Shown one piece after another: positions 21,520-31,168 of a stretch of 64,000 nt of DNA. A model generated the notes under the pieces. It saw only the letters and a program-made list of their open reading frames with translations. It was not told the DNA's origin and ran no database searches. Positions within the stretch are counted from its first letter, which is position 1, and every line of letters begins with the position of its first letter. A program made the translations under genes and the position numbers. The DNA is from an uncultured Ilumatobacter sp. GTDB taxonomy: Bacteria > Actinomycetota > Acidimicrobiia > Acidimicrobiales > Ilumatobacteraceae. The stretch is taken from assembly GCA_905182555.1 (NCBI GenBank), contig CAJJBX010000015.1, forward strand, positions 1-64,000, in the 5' to 3' direction.

Positions 21520-22434
21520 CTACGCCATCCACGCAATGAGCGCGGCAGCGACGTCTTCGCCGCAATCATCTTGCAGGAAATGACCTCCAGGTTCGAATTC
21601 CTGATGTGGTTGGCCGGTGGCACCGGGAATCCGTTCGACGAATTCGTGGTGCCGTTGACCGAGGACGGGGTCGCCAGGGCATGCCAGTGTGAGGAACGGT
21701 TTGGTCCACTGTTCGTAGGTGGCCCAGGCCGCCTTGTTCTCCGCGACGCCGGCGTGTGCAGGGGTGATCGGGACGAGTGTGGGGAACTCGCGAGCGCCGG
21801 CCATGTGGGCTTCGTTGGGGAACGGTGCGCGATATGCATCCATCTCGGCTTCGGTGAGTTCGCGTGCTGCGGTGGCCCGTTGGAGGAGGGTCCCGCAGTC
21901 CATGAACGGCATGACCTGTGAGGCGTTGAGCCAGGCATCGAAACCGGTGCCGAGCGACGTGCCGACGGGAAGTCCGGTGTTGCCGATGGCGACGCGGTCG
22001 AAGCGGTCGGATTCTTCGGCGGCGACGCGCAGCCCGATGAGGCCACCCCAGTCTTGTGCGAACAGGGTCGCCGAGGGCATGTCGATTGCCGCGATGAATG
22101 CCTTCATCCAGGCGACGTGGCCGTTGTAGGTGTAGGTCGAACGCTCGACCGGCTTGTCGGAGCGTCCGAAGCCGATGAGGTCCGGTGCAATGCAGCGGTA
22201 GCCAGCTTCGACGAGTGGCGGGATCATGCGGCGGTAGAGGTAGCTCCACGTCGGTTCGCCGTGGAGGAGCAACATGACGGGGCCGTCTGCTGGGCCGGCG
22301 TCGATGTATGCCATCCGGAGTCCGTCGACCTCGACAAACTTCGGCTCGTACGCGAAGTCGGTGATGTCAGCGAATCGGTCGTCGGGAGTCCTGAGGTATT
22401 CGATTCCGTCGGGTGTGGTCATCGTTGGTTCCAT
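21520..22434 (-). CDS. haloalkane dehalogenase (alpha/beta hydrolase)
   Basis: LLLHGEPTWSYLYRRMIPPLVEAGYRCIAPDLIGFGRSDKP; LFAQDWGGLIGLRVAAE nucleophile elbow QDWGG; GGHFLQDDCGEDVAAALIAWM. Confidence 0.88.
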   Translation of the reverse strand: MEPTMTTPDGIEYLRTPDDRFADITDFAYEPKFVEVDGLRMAYIDAGPADGPVMLLLHGEPTWSYLYRRMIPPLVEAGYRCIAPDLIGFGRSDKPVERSTYTYNGHVAWMKAFIAAIDMPSATLFAQDWGGLIGLRVAAEESDRFDRVAIGNTGLPVGTSLGTGFDAWLNASQVMPFMDCGTLLQRATAARELTEAEMDAYRAPFPNEAHMAGAREFPTLVPITPAHAGVAENKAAWATYEQWTKPFLTLACPGDPVLGQRHHEFVERIPGATGQPHQEFEPGGHFLQDDCGEDVAAALIAWMA

Positions 22435-22508
22435 ACGATGTCCATCTTGTGCGCGGGCAGCTCGCTATTACGAAGCGGACTTCGCCGTTGGTCTGCCACA
22501 CTGCGGTG

Positions 22509-23396
22509 ATGAGAATCGCGTCGTTGCTGCCGTCGGCCACTGAGATCGTCTATGCCCTCGGTCTCGAAGCGGACCTGGCAGGCGTCACATTCGAATGCGA
22601 CTTTCCGCCGGACCCACGCGCCGGGCGACCCGTGCTGGTCGGTGGGCTCGACACGCACGGGCTCGAACCAGCTGCGATTGATGCACTCGTCCGAGCCAAG
22701 ATCGCAGCCGGTGACGACCTCTATCGCCTCGATGAGGATGCGTTTCGCGGCATCGATCCCACACTCGTGCTCACCCAGGATCTCTGTCGAGTCTGTGCCT
22801 TGCCCGCCGGCGAGGCGAGCGCTGCGCTCGACCGGCTTGGCTGCTCGGCCGAGGTGCTCACGCTCGACCCACACACGCTTGATGAGGTGCTGTCGACCAT
22901 TGTCGCCGTCGGCATCGCCGCAGGTGTCGCGGACCGCGCCGTTGACGTCGTTGGTGGCCTCACTGCTCGCCTCGAAGCCGTGAGCTCCGCGGTGACAAGC
23001 CGACCCAAGCCAAACGTTTTCGTTCTGGAATGGTCCGACCCACCGTTCATTGCTGGGCACTGGGTACCTGACCTCGTCACCGCCGCCGGTGGCACCCCGG
23101 TCCACGCTGAGCGCGGTGGTCGATCGGTCCCGACCGACTGGGCGACGATCGCCGCGGCGGACCCCGACATTGTTGTGGTGTCGCCCTGCGGTTTCAAGCT
23201 CGACGCCGCTGCAGAGCAAGCCGCCGCCGCTATCGCGTATCTTCCCGAGCGCGCTGCGGTGTGGGCCATCGATGCTGATGGGTTGATGGTGCGGCCTGGC
23301 CCCCGAGTCGTCGACGGCGTCGAAGCGCTCGCCAGCATCTTCCACCCTGACCTCGTTCCCGAAGCTTCGGATACGGCTGTCCGTCGGATCAGGTAG
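22509..23396 (+). CDS. BtuF-like cobalamin/iron ABC substrate-binding-fold protein (no signal peptide visible)
   Basis: [66 protein letters not shown]. Confidence 0.85.
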   Translation: MRIASLLPSATEIVYALGLEADLAGVTFECDFPPDPRAGRPVLVGGLDTHGLEPAAIDALVRAKIAAGDDLYRLDEDAFRGIDPTLVLTQDLCRVCALPAGEASAALDRLGCSAEVLTLDPHTLDEVLSTIVAVGIAAGVADRAVDVVGGLTARLEAVSSAVTSRPKPNVFVLEWSDPPFIAGHWVPDLVTAAGGTPVHAERGGRSVPTDWATIAAADPDIVVVSPCGFKLDAAAEQAAAAIAYLPERAAVWAIDADGLMVRPGPRVVDGVEALASIFHPDLVPEASDTAVRRIR

Positions 23397-23500
23397 GGCC
23401 GCCCCCGACTCACATCGCGGTCGATGACTGCTGCAGTTGTGACCGTCGAGTTGCGCGGCAGTTGCGCAGTACCTGGTTGGGTTCTCTATCGTTCCCCCTG

Positions 23501-24313
23501 ATGCCAGTTGATCTCGACCCCAGCCGCTTCGATTTTCTCGACATCGAGCACCGCGATGACGGTGTGTCGGTCGTGACGCTGAACCGCCCGGAGAAGCGCA
23601 ACGCACTCAACGTCGGCACGATCGACGAGTTGGTCGACTTCTTTTCTGCCGCACCGCGTGCCGGTGTGAAGTCTGTTGTACTCGCTGGTTCAGGGAATCA
23701 TTTTTGCGCAGGTCTCGACCTGATCGAACACCACGACGCAGATCGGAGCCCAGCCGACTTTATGCATGTCTGCCTGCGCTGGCACGAGGCGTTCAACAAG
23801 ATGGAGTACGGCGGCGTTCCCATCATTGCGGCCCTGCAGGGTGCCGTCGTTGGTGGCGGCCTCGAGTTGGCAAGCTCGGCGCACATCCGTGTGATGGACG
23901 ACTCCACGTACTTTGCGCTCCCCGAGGGGCAGCGCGGCCTGTTCACCGGTGGCGGCGCGACGATTCGGGTTGCGCAGCTGGTCGGCAAGGCGAACATGGT
24001 CGACATGATGTTGACGGGTCGCGTGCATCAGGGCCAGGCGGCTGTCGATCTCGGATTGGCGCAGTACATCGAAACGGAACGATCGAGCTTCGACAAGGCG
24101 CTTGAGATCGCTCAGCAGGCTGCGGCGAATCTGCCGCTGACCAACTTTGCAATCTGCTCGGCGATCAGCCACGTGCAGAACATGTCGTCGTTCGACGCGG
24201 CCTACGCCGAGTCGGTGGTCGCTGGCGTCGTCAACACGCAGCCCGCCGCACGTGAACGTCTCGCAGCGTTCGCCGACAAGTCGGCGCCCCGGACGCGCCC
24301 CAACGCTGAGTAG
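23501..24313 (+). CDS. enoyl-CoA hydratase/isomerase family protein
   Basis: [57 protein letters not shown]. Confidence 0.92.
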   Translation: MPVDLDPSRFDFLDIEHRDDGVSVVTLNRPEKRNALNVGTIDELVDFFSAAPRAGVKSVVLAGSGNHFCAGLDLIEHHDADRSPADFMHVCLRWHEAFNKMEYGGVPIIAALQGAVVGGGLELASSAHIRVMDDSTYFALPEGQRGLFTGGGATIRVAQLVGKANMVDMMLTGRVHQGQAAVDLGLAQYIETERSSFDKALEIAQQAAANLPLTNFAICSAISHVQNMSSFDAAYAESVVAGVVNTQPAARERLAAFADKSAPRTRPNAE

Positions 24314-24355
24314 GGCTCAGTGCCTCTGTTCAGCGTCGCCGCATAGCCTCGGCTC

Positions 24356-25376
24356 ATGACTAACCGGGCGCAGCGCGCAGCGACCAAGGCCGTCCGCTCG
24401 GCGACGGAGTTTGTCGCCGAGCGAGTCGCATCGAGCGATCGCATGATGAGCGTCGTCTACGACCTGATCAACGGGAGCAATTTCGCAGGTCTCGAAGCGC
24501 ACGAGGAAATGCTGAGCGACCGGGTTCGTGTCGAGGCGTATCACCGCGGCATTCAACGCAATGTGCAGGCGGGCGACGTCGTGCTCGACCTTGGCACCGG
24601 CACCGGTTTGCTTGCCTTCATGGCGAGCAAAGCCGGAGCGAAGAAGGTCTATGCCGTCGAGCATTCTGACTTCATCCAGGTCGCACGAGAGATCGCGGCG
24701 CACAACGGGTTCACCAACATCGAGTTCATCCGGGCGAACAGCCGTGAGTTCACCCCGCCCGAGCCGATCGACGTGGTGCTTCACGAGCAGATGGGTGACG
24801 AACTGTTCAACGAGAACATGTTGGAGAACTTGCTCGATCTTCGTGATCGCGTGTTGCGCCCTGGCGGCCGGATTCTTCCGGCGCGGTTCCGCCTGTTCGT
24901 CGAACCCATTTCGGTGAACGAAGACATGCGGATTCGCCGGTTTTGGAACATCGATCTGCCCGACGGCATCGACCTCAGCGCCAGCGAGCACTCACCTGTC
25001 GCTGGCCGTTTCGACACCGGTCGCAACGATCAGTTCTTGGCTTCGTCCACACTCGGTTGCGTCGACGATTGGCGATCCGCAACCGATCCTCGAGTTCGAT
25101 CTGAATGGCCTCGAGTCCCTCGAGTCGCTGCCGACCCAACACGTGGTGGAGCGCACGGCGTCGGCGGACGCAATCGTCGATGGCTGCTGTATCTGGTTTG
25201 AAGCACACTTCGACGACGAAACGATGCTGTCGACGTCCCCGCTTGCTCCGGTGACCAGCTGGGGTAATCGGGTCTTCCGCCTCGATCAAGAGGTCGCTCA
25301 AGGCGAGACACTCCGCCTCGACGTACGGCTCGGTCAGCTCGTGGAGCCATCGACCTGGGATGTCACCACCCTCTGA
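24356..25376 (+). pseudogene. PRMT-like class I SAM-dependent methyltransferase, frameshift near 25050
   Basis: DVVLDLGTGTGLLAFMASKAGAKKVYAVEHSD; VLHEQMGDELFNENMLENLLDLRDRVLRPGGRILPARFRLFVEPI; C-part GDPQPILEFDLNGLESLESLPTQHVVERTASADAIVDGCCIWFEAHFDDE readable in another frame. Confidence 0.78.
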
Positions 25377-25417
25377 GGGCCAGGCAGGCAAGTTGCGCGT
25401 GCGGCATGGCGACGAAG

Positions 25418-25837
25418 TCAGCCGTCAACGTCGAGTGAACCAATCATCGACGGATGGATGTTGCAGACAAAGGGGTACGCGCCGGGCACGTCAGGTGCGG
25501 TGATGGTGATCCTGGAGCCGGCGTCGAGGCCGCCGCTGTTGAACGAGCCATCATCGGCGGTGAGGGTGTGCTGTGCCCCATCGAGGTTGGCCACAACGAT
25601 CTCGGTGCCGGGAGCCACTGGATCGAGCGCCGAGAACGCGAACCCTTCGATCTGAATGGTGGGGCCGTCGACCGACCCTTCTGTTCTGGGCGCTTCTGTG
25701 GTGATGGATTCTTTGGCGGGCTCAGTCGCGGGTGCTGCGGCCGGCTCGGCATCACTGGAACAGCCAGCTGCAACAAGTGCAACAAGTGCAACAAGTGCAA
25801 CGGTGAGCAAGGCGAGAGATGTCGTTCGGAGTTTCAT
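25418..25837 (-). CDS. cupredoxin (plastocyanin-like) lipoprotein
   Basis: Lipobox VAAGC; VAPGTEIVVANLDGAQHTLTADDGSFNSGGL ... PGAYPFVCNIHPSMIGSLDVDG (His, Cys-His-Met copper ligands). Confidence 0.9.
   Translation of the reverse strand: MKLRTTSLALLTVALVALVALVAAGCSSDAEPAAAPATEPAKESITTEAPRTEGSVDGPTIQIEGFAFSALDPVAPGTEIVVANLDGAQHTLTADDGSFNSGGLDAGSRITITAPDVPGAYPFVCNIHPSMIGSLDVDG
25771..25797. repeat. 9-bp tandem repeat (CAACAAGTG)x3 inside the signal peptide of the cupredoxin (ALVALVALVAAG)
   Basis: caacaagtgcaacaagtgcaacaagtgcaacggtg. Confidence 0.85.
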
Positions 25838-25990
25838 CGGGAGTCCTTTCGCGACCCTGCGTGGGTCCGGTATCGACCGTAGTGGACATGGTTGTCGATG
25901 AGTACGCCGGTAGCGATCGATTGGTTCGGACAAATCTGCCGGTGGAGCGATCGCCCAACGTGCCGCCGGCGAAGGCGCCCGCAGACACGA

Positions 25991-26464
25991 TCAGCGCTCG
26001 AGCGACTGCTTGATTCGATCAAGCGTCAACTGCATGCCCTTGGTCATTGCTTCCTGCCGGTTCAGAAGGCGACCGTAGACCCACTTTTGCCAGCCGGCAT
26101 AGGGCGGATAGCTAAACGACTCGGTGACGACCGTCGCTCCAGCTTGTGCGGTAAACGAATACCGCCAGGTCGAGTAGCCCTCTGCAATGAACTCGAACGA
26201 GACATTTGGTTCTGCATCGATGACCTTGGACGTCGTTGTCCAGCGCTTCAGGGTGATTGGGCCGAGGGCGGCAACGTTGTCACCCGCGAACTCTGCACCG
26301 ACGGCCGGACCGCTGGCGTCGCCAACCCATCGGCAGGCAGTGCACTCGGGGCTCCATTCGCCCATTCGGGTCACGTCGGTTACTGCTGCGTAGACCTCGC
26401 TGATTGGCGCGATGATCGTTGTCGTCGCGGATCCGGTCAAGGGTTTGGTCGTTGCGTCGTTCAT
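25991..26464 (-). CDS. SRPBCC (polyketide cyclase/START-like) family protein
   Basis: STTIIAPISEVYAAVTDVTRMGEWSPECTACRWVGDASGPAVGAEFAGDN; C-terminal SLER. Confidence 0.85.
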   Translation of the reverse strand: MNDATTKPLTGSATTTIIAPISEVYAAVTDVTRMGEWSPECTACRWVGDASGPAVGAEFAGDNVAALGPITLKRWTTTSKVIDAEPNVSFEFIAEGYSTWRYSFTAQAGATVVTESFSYPPYAGWQKWVYGRLLNRQEAMTKGMQLTLDRIKQSLER

Positions 26465-26550
26465 CTCTTCAGTGTTGCGCGTCGCTGCAGCGATCGCCCA
26501 GCTTCCACCATCGCCCAGCCGGGCGACCAGTCGGCCAGTAGCGTGCGGCA

Positions 26551-28038
26551 GTGGACTTGGTCGAGAAGCAGGAGACAACCGGTGGCATCTGGTCTCCCAA
26601 CTACCTGCCGGTCACGCTGGCAAACCTGACCATCGTCGCCATTGCTGCATTCGATGGCCTTGCGCTGGTCGCTGCGCTGCCGTCGATCGCCGATGATCTC
26701 GGCGGCGTCGCCCTGCTTCCGTGGGTGATCACCGCCTACCTGGCGGCATCTGCCGTGGCGGGCATCATGGCCGGCCCCATCATCGATGCCGTCGGCGTGC
26801 GACGGACGTTTCGTGCGGCCGGTGTGTGGTTCCTGGTGACGAGCGCGGCTGCCGCGGCAGCTCCGAACATGGAGCTGCTTGTAGCCGCCCGCGCATTGCA
26901 GGGCATCGGCGGTGGATTGGTGATTTCGGTTGCGCTGACCGCGGTTGGTCTGGCCTATCCACAACGACTACGCGCCAGGGCGTTTGCCGCGAACTCGATG
27001 GTCTGGGGCACGCTCGGTTTCGGTGGCCCGGTGATCACTGCTGGTTTGCTGGCGGTTGCGGGCTGGCGAATGATCTTCGTCGTGCAGCTGCCAATCACGG
27101 CCCTCGCCCTCGCGGCTGGTTGGCGGACATTGCCCAGCACGCGCGACAAGCCGCAACGGATTGTCATGGACGGCCGTGGCATTGCCCTGATTGTTGGCCT
27201 TGTCGCAGCGTCATTGCTCGCCGTGGCGCAGGTCGGTGTCCGCTGGCCATTGGCTGCTGTCGGCGCGGCCGGGGCAATCGCATTCGGTCGTGCGTTCTGG
27301 AACAACTCCGGCCGCACCGACGCGCCGCTGGTCGAGCGCACCCACATCACACGGTTCCCCCTGAAGCGGATCCATCTGACGTCTGGCCTGGTGCTGATTG
27401 CTGGCCTGGCCGCCGACAACTACCTTCCGCTGTACATGCAGACCACGCGGGGTCGCTCTGAATCGTTTGCCGCGTTCTCGGTGTTGTTCCTCACCGTTGG
27501 GTGGTCGTCCGCGGCGTTCATTACGAGTCGCCTGCTCGAACGTTGGCGCGAAGCCGACGCCATCCTGCTCGGCTCGATTCTGATGATTCCGGCCGTTATC
27601 TGGGCAGGGTTCGGAGTCGCCCTGACCTGGCCGATCCCGGTCATCTTCGGTGCGTTCTACGTTATGGGTGCGGCGATCGGCTTCGTTTCCACAGCGGGGC
27701 TCACCCTGCTCCAGGCAAGCGCCGACGATTCCGAGATGGGGCGGGTCAACAGCGCCCACCAGTTCATCCGCACGATCGGGATCACCTATGGCGTTGCTGT
27801 CGGTGGAGCAATTCTGCTGTTCGTTGTCGGAAACCAGATTGGTGACGTCGAGGTCGTGCGCGATGTGCTCGGCGGCGGGGATGTGACTGCCTCCGGCCCC
27901 ACCCTCGATGCAATCCGAGATGGGCTCGTTTGGGTGCTCGGTTTCAGTGGCCTGGCTGGTCTCGGCTGCGTTGCTGCCGCCACGGTCCTCTGGCGCAACA
28001 CGCGCCGGTTCGCCCGCCTGGGTGCGGGTGCCGAGTGA
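26551..28038 (+). CDS. MFS transporter (DHA2-type)
   Basis: ~14 hydrophobic segments; AAFDGLALVAALPSIADDLGGVALLPWVITAYLAASAVAGIMAGPIIDAVGVRRTF. Confidence 0.88.
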   Translation: MDLVEKQETTGGIWSPNYLPVTLANLTIVAIAAFDGLALVAALPSIADDLGGVALLPWVITAYLAASAVAGIMAGPIIDAVGVRRTFRAAGVWFLVTSAAAAAAPNMELLVAARALQGIGGGLVISVALTAVGLAYPQRLRARAFAANSMVWGTLGFGGPVITAGLLAVAGWRMIFVVQLPITALALAAGWRTLPSTRDKPQRIVMDGRGIALIVGLVAASLLAVAQVGVRWPLAAVGAAGAIAFGRAFWNNSGRTDAPLVERTHITRFPLKRIHLTSGLVLIAGLAADNYLPLYMQTTRGRSESFAAFSVLFLTVGWSSAAFITSRLLERWREADAILLGSILMIPAVIWAGFGVALTWPIPVIFGAFYVMGAAIGFVSTAGLTLLQASADDSEMGRVNSAHQFIRTIGITYGVAVGGAILLFVVGNQIGDVEVVRDVLGGGDVTASGPTLDAIRDGLVWVLGFSGLAGLGCVAAATVLWRNTRRFARLGAGAE

Positions 28039-28089
28039 CCGCAAGTCAGTTTGTTTAATTGATCTGACCTATTGCGTTAGGGTGTTCCG

Positions 28090-28875
28090 ATGCTCGAACC
28101 CAGTTCACCGGTGAGTTATGTGACCGAGCTCAGATCACTTCCGGATCAGATTGCCGAAGCGATGCGCGAGTCGATCTTGTCGGGCGCTCTTGCAGTCGAC
28201 CAGCGGCTCCCGAACGAAGCCGAGCTGGCGGCTCAGTTCGATGTGTCACGTCCAACCGTGCGTGAAGCTCTCAAGCGGCTGGCGGCCAAGAACCTGATTC
28301 GGTCGCGACGCGGCGCGTCCGGCGGCAACTTCGTCACGCTGCCAAGCAGCGAGCAGGTGCGTTCAGACCTGTCGACCACCGCAACACTCCTCGTGAGTCA
28401 CAAAGTATTTTCACTCGCCGAGGTCGCCGAAAGCCGACGCCTGCTTGAAACGACCTGCGCGCGCCTTGCCGCTGAGCGGCGGACAGCCGATCATCTCGCC
28501 GCGCTGGGTGCAGCGCTCGATCGGCAGGCCCGACCCGACCTGTCCGACGAGGAGTTCTGCGACGCTGACGTTGCTTTCCATCGCGTGATCGTTCAGGCCG
28601 CCGGTAACCCGGTGTTCGACTACGTCATGGTGTTTGCACTTGAGGCGTTGCATCCGTCGACGAACCTTGTGATCAACCGGTTCCGCCAGCGCTCGGACGT
28701 CTTGGCGCTCCAGCAGGTTCTGCTCGATGCTGTCGCGTCCGGCGACCCCGAGGCAGCCGAGGCAGCCATTCATGCCCAAATGGACCACCTCAGTGAGATC
28801 TACAACGAGGCCCAGGAATGGGTTGAAGCTCGACGTGTCGAACGAGAGGATGGCCATGGCCGAATTGCAGACTGA
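28090..28875 (+). CDS. GntR family (FCD domain) transcriptional regulator
   Basis: DQIAEAMRESILSGALAVDQRLPNEAELAAQFDVSRPTVREALKRLAAKNLIRSRRGASGGNFV plus C-terminal FCD-type region. Confidence 0.92.
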   Translation: MLEPSSPVSYVTELRSLPDQIAEAMRESILSGALAVDQRLPNEAELAAQFDVSRPTVREALKRLAAKNLIRSRRGASGGNFVTLPSSEQVRSDLSTTATLLVSHKVFSLAEVAESRRLLETTCARLAAERRTADHLAALGAALDRQARPDLSDEEFCDADVAFHRVIVQAAGNPVFDYVMVFALEALHPSTNLVINRFRQRSDVLALQQVLLDAVASGDPEAAEAAIHAQMDHLSEIYNEAQEWVEARRVEREDGHGRIAD

Positions 28876-31168
28876 ACACCGTTTGCGCCCGATGCTTGCA
28901 CCCGAGTCGGTTGCGCTCGTGGGCGCATCGACGGTGCCGAACGTGGCGGGTAACGACATGGTGCTCGAACTGGAGGTTTCGCGGTACCCGGGCCGGGTGT
29001 ATCCGGTGAACCCGAAGTACGACGAGGTTGAGGGGCGAGAGTGCTTCGACAGCCTCGAGACCCTGCCCGAGGTCCCCGACCTGGCGGTGCTCAGCGTGGG
29101 TAACACGCGGCTCGAAGAACTGGTCGAGCAGGCCATTGACCTCGGTGTCGGCGGCTTGGTCATCCCTGGGAGCGCACTTTTGCCCGACGACACGGCCAGC
29201 AACTCACTGCGGTCGCGGATTCGCAACATGGCAACGGCGGCCAACCTGCCGATTGTCGGCGGAAACTGCATGGGCTTCTACAACGTCGAAAAGTGGTTCC
29301 GGGCGTTTCCGTTCAATCGGCCGTATGAGCTGAAAGAAGGAGGCGTCACCCTGATTGCCCAGTCGGGCTCGGTGCTCACCGCCCTGCTGTGGAACGACCA
29401 AAAGCTCCGCTTCAACCTGGCGGTCTCGCCGGGGCAAGAACTGGTCACGACGACCGCTGACTACATGGACTACGCCCTCGAGCAAGAGAGCACGCGAGTG
29501 ATCGCGCTCTTCATCGAATCGGTGCGCCAGCCCGAGCGCTTCATCGCGGCGCTGAAAAAAGCGGCCGACCGAGACGTGCCCGTCGTGGCACTGAAAGCGG
29601 GCCGCACGCCCGAAGCAGCCAAGCTCGCATTGAGTCACTCAGGCGCGATTGCCGGTGACGACGCTGCGTACCAGACGTTGTTCGAGCGCTATGGCGTGTT
29701 GCCGGTCAAGTCGCTCGATGAATTGGCAGCGAGCGCCCTCCTGCTCTCGGACCGGCGCCGACCTGCCGCCGGCGGGCTCGCGGCGATCCTCGACTCGGGC
29801 GGGGAGCGCGAGTTACTCATTGACTTGGCCGACGACGTCGGTGTGCCGTTCGCGCAGATCGACGACAAGACCACAGCGATGCTCTCGTCGCATCTCGACC
29901 ACGGCCTCGAGCCGATTAACCCGCTCGATGCATGGGGCACTGGCAACGACTACCAGATGATCTTTGAGCATTGCTGGCAGGCGTTGATGGACGATGACGA
30001 CACAGCGATTGGTGTCTTCGTTGCCGACCTAACATCTGGATTTTACCTCCACGAGTCGTTCGCTCGGATCTGTCGTCGCGTGCATCGCCGAACCGGCAAG
30101 CCGATCGCGATGATGACCAATCACATTGGTACCGATTCGCAAGACCTCGCGCGCCGCATGACGGACCTCGGCATCCCGGTACTCGATGGCACCGTGGCCG
30201 GCCTGCTGGCCGTGCGTAACGTGCTCGCCTACCGCGATTTCGTCCTCCGGCCGGGCATCGCTGCGCCGTGGAAACCAGAGGCTGCAATCACCGCCCGATG
30301 GCGTGCCCGACTGTCTGAGCCGCGTCCGCTGACCGAATCAGAAGGCCTCGATCTCCTGGCGGACTACGGCGTGCCCGTGATGGCCCACGCCATCGCGCAC
30401 GACGTCGGCGCGGCGGTAACGGCTGCCGATGAGATCGGCTATCCCGTTGTGTTGAAGACAGCGGTCGATGGGATCTTGCACAAGTCCGACGTTGGCGGCG
30501 TGGTACTCAACCTCGTCGATGCTGATGGCGTGCGCGAGGCCTATGCCGACTTGAGTGACCGGCTTGGCAACGCAGTCCTTGTTGCCCCGATGATCATTCC
30601 CGACGTGGAAATGGCGCTTGGCGTCGTGTCCGACCCGCAGTTCGGGTCGATGGTTCTCGTGGCGGGTGGTGGTGTGTTCATCGAGGTGCTCGGTGACCGT
30701 CAGCTCGGGCTGGTCCCGATCGACGCGCCGATTGCTCGGCGCATGATCGACAAACTTGCGATCACACCGATTCTCGATGGTGTGCGCGGTCGTCCGGCGG
30801 CAGACAAGGAAGCTGTCGCCGCTGCATTGGTCGCGTTGTCACACCTCGCAGACGATGTCGGTGATCTCATTGCCGAACTTGATGTCAACCCGCTTGCTGT
30901 AAGCACCGACGGGTGTGTTGCGCTCGATGCGCTCGTCATCCCCCACGCCGCAATCGAGGCCGCAACCCGCGCGCTTGAAGCCACCCTCGCGCGAAGCCGA
31001 AGCCGAAGCCGAAGCCGAAGCCGAAGCGGAAGCCGAAGCCGAAGCCGAAGCCGAAGCCGAAGCCGAAGCCGATCTGGCCCAATCCAATGCCCGGCCCGAC
31101 GCTCTTGCGGCGTCGGTCAACCCCCAGGAGTCCAACATGAACACTTTCAACGCCCTTGTCGTCCGTGA
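28850..31168 (+). CDS. acyl-CoA synthetase (NDP/ADP-forming), with low-complexity C-terminal extension
   Basis: LAPESVALVGASTVPNVAGNDMVLELE; GGNCMGFYN; ALSHSGAIAGDDAAYQTLFERYGVLPVKSLDEL (phosphohistidine region); ATP-grasp part GYPVVLKTAVDGILHKSDVGGVVLNLVDADGVREAY. Confidence 0.92.
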   Translation: MAMAELQTEHRLRPMLAPESVALVGASTVPNVAGNDMVLELEVSRYPGRVYPVNPKYDEVEGRECFDSLETLPEVPDLAVLSVGNTRLEELVEQAIDLGVGGLVIPGSALLPDDTASNSLRSRIRNMATAANLPIVGGNCMGFYNVEKWFRAFPFNRPYELKEGGVTLIAQSGSVLTALLWNDQKLRFNLAVSPGQELVTTTADYMDYALEQESTRVIALFIESVRQPERFIAALKKAADRDVPVVALKAGRTPEAAKLALSHSGAIAGDDAAYQTLFERYGVLPVKSLDELAASALLLSDRRRPAAGGLAAILDSGGERELLIDLADDVGVPFAQIDDKTTAMLSSHLDHGLEPINPLDAWGTGNDYQMIFEHCWQALMDDDDTAIGVFVADLTSGFYLHESFARICRRVHRRTGKPIAMMTNHIGTDSQDLARRMTDLGIPVLDGTVAGLLAVRNVLAYRDFVLRPGIAAPWKPEAAITARWRARLSEPRPLTESEGLDLLADYGVPVMAHAIAHDVGAAVTAADEIGYPVVLKTAVDGILHKSDVGGVVLNLVDADGVREAYADLSDRLGNAVLVAPMIIPDVEMALGVVSDPQFGSMVLVAGGGVFIEVLGDRQLGLVPIDAPIARRMIDKLAITPILDGVRGRPAADKEAVAAALVALSHLADDVGDLIAELDVNPLAVSTDGCVALDALVIPHAAIEAATRALEATLARSRSRSRSRSRSGSRSRSRSRSRSRSRSGPIQCPARRSCGVGQPPGVQHEHFQRPCRP
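30993..31070. repeat. hexanucleotide repeat (GAAGCC)x13 with one variant unit, at acyl-CoA synthetase / acuI junction
   Basis: gaagccgaagccgaagcc... read directly; encodes (SR)n in the synthetase frame and (EA)n in the downstream frame. Confidence 0.95.

Noticed and set aside
22419-23606. 395-aa minus ORF across the BtuF-like gene
   Set aside because: Composition and lack of motifs indicate antisense shadow of 22509..23396.
28040-28090. TGGTNNNACCA site in front of the GntR gene
   Set aside because: Only a loose GTCAG-N14-CTGAC repeat is present; the TGGTCTTACCA motif is not found there, so this GntR is not assigned as regulator of the 0.5-9 kb motif sites.
30993-31070. Functional SR-rich (splicing-factor-like) domain
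   Set aside because: SR coding is one of three frames of a hexanucleotide repeat; no reason to assume an SR-protein function.
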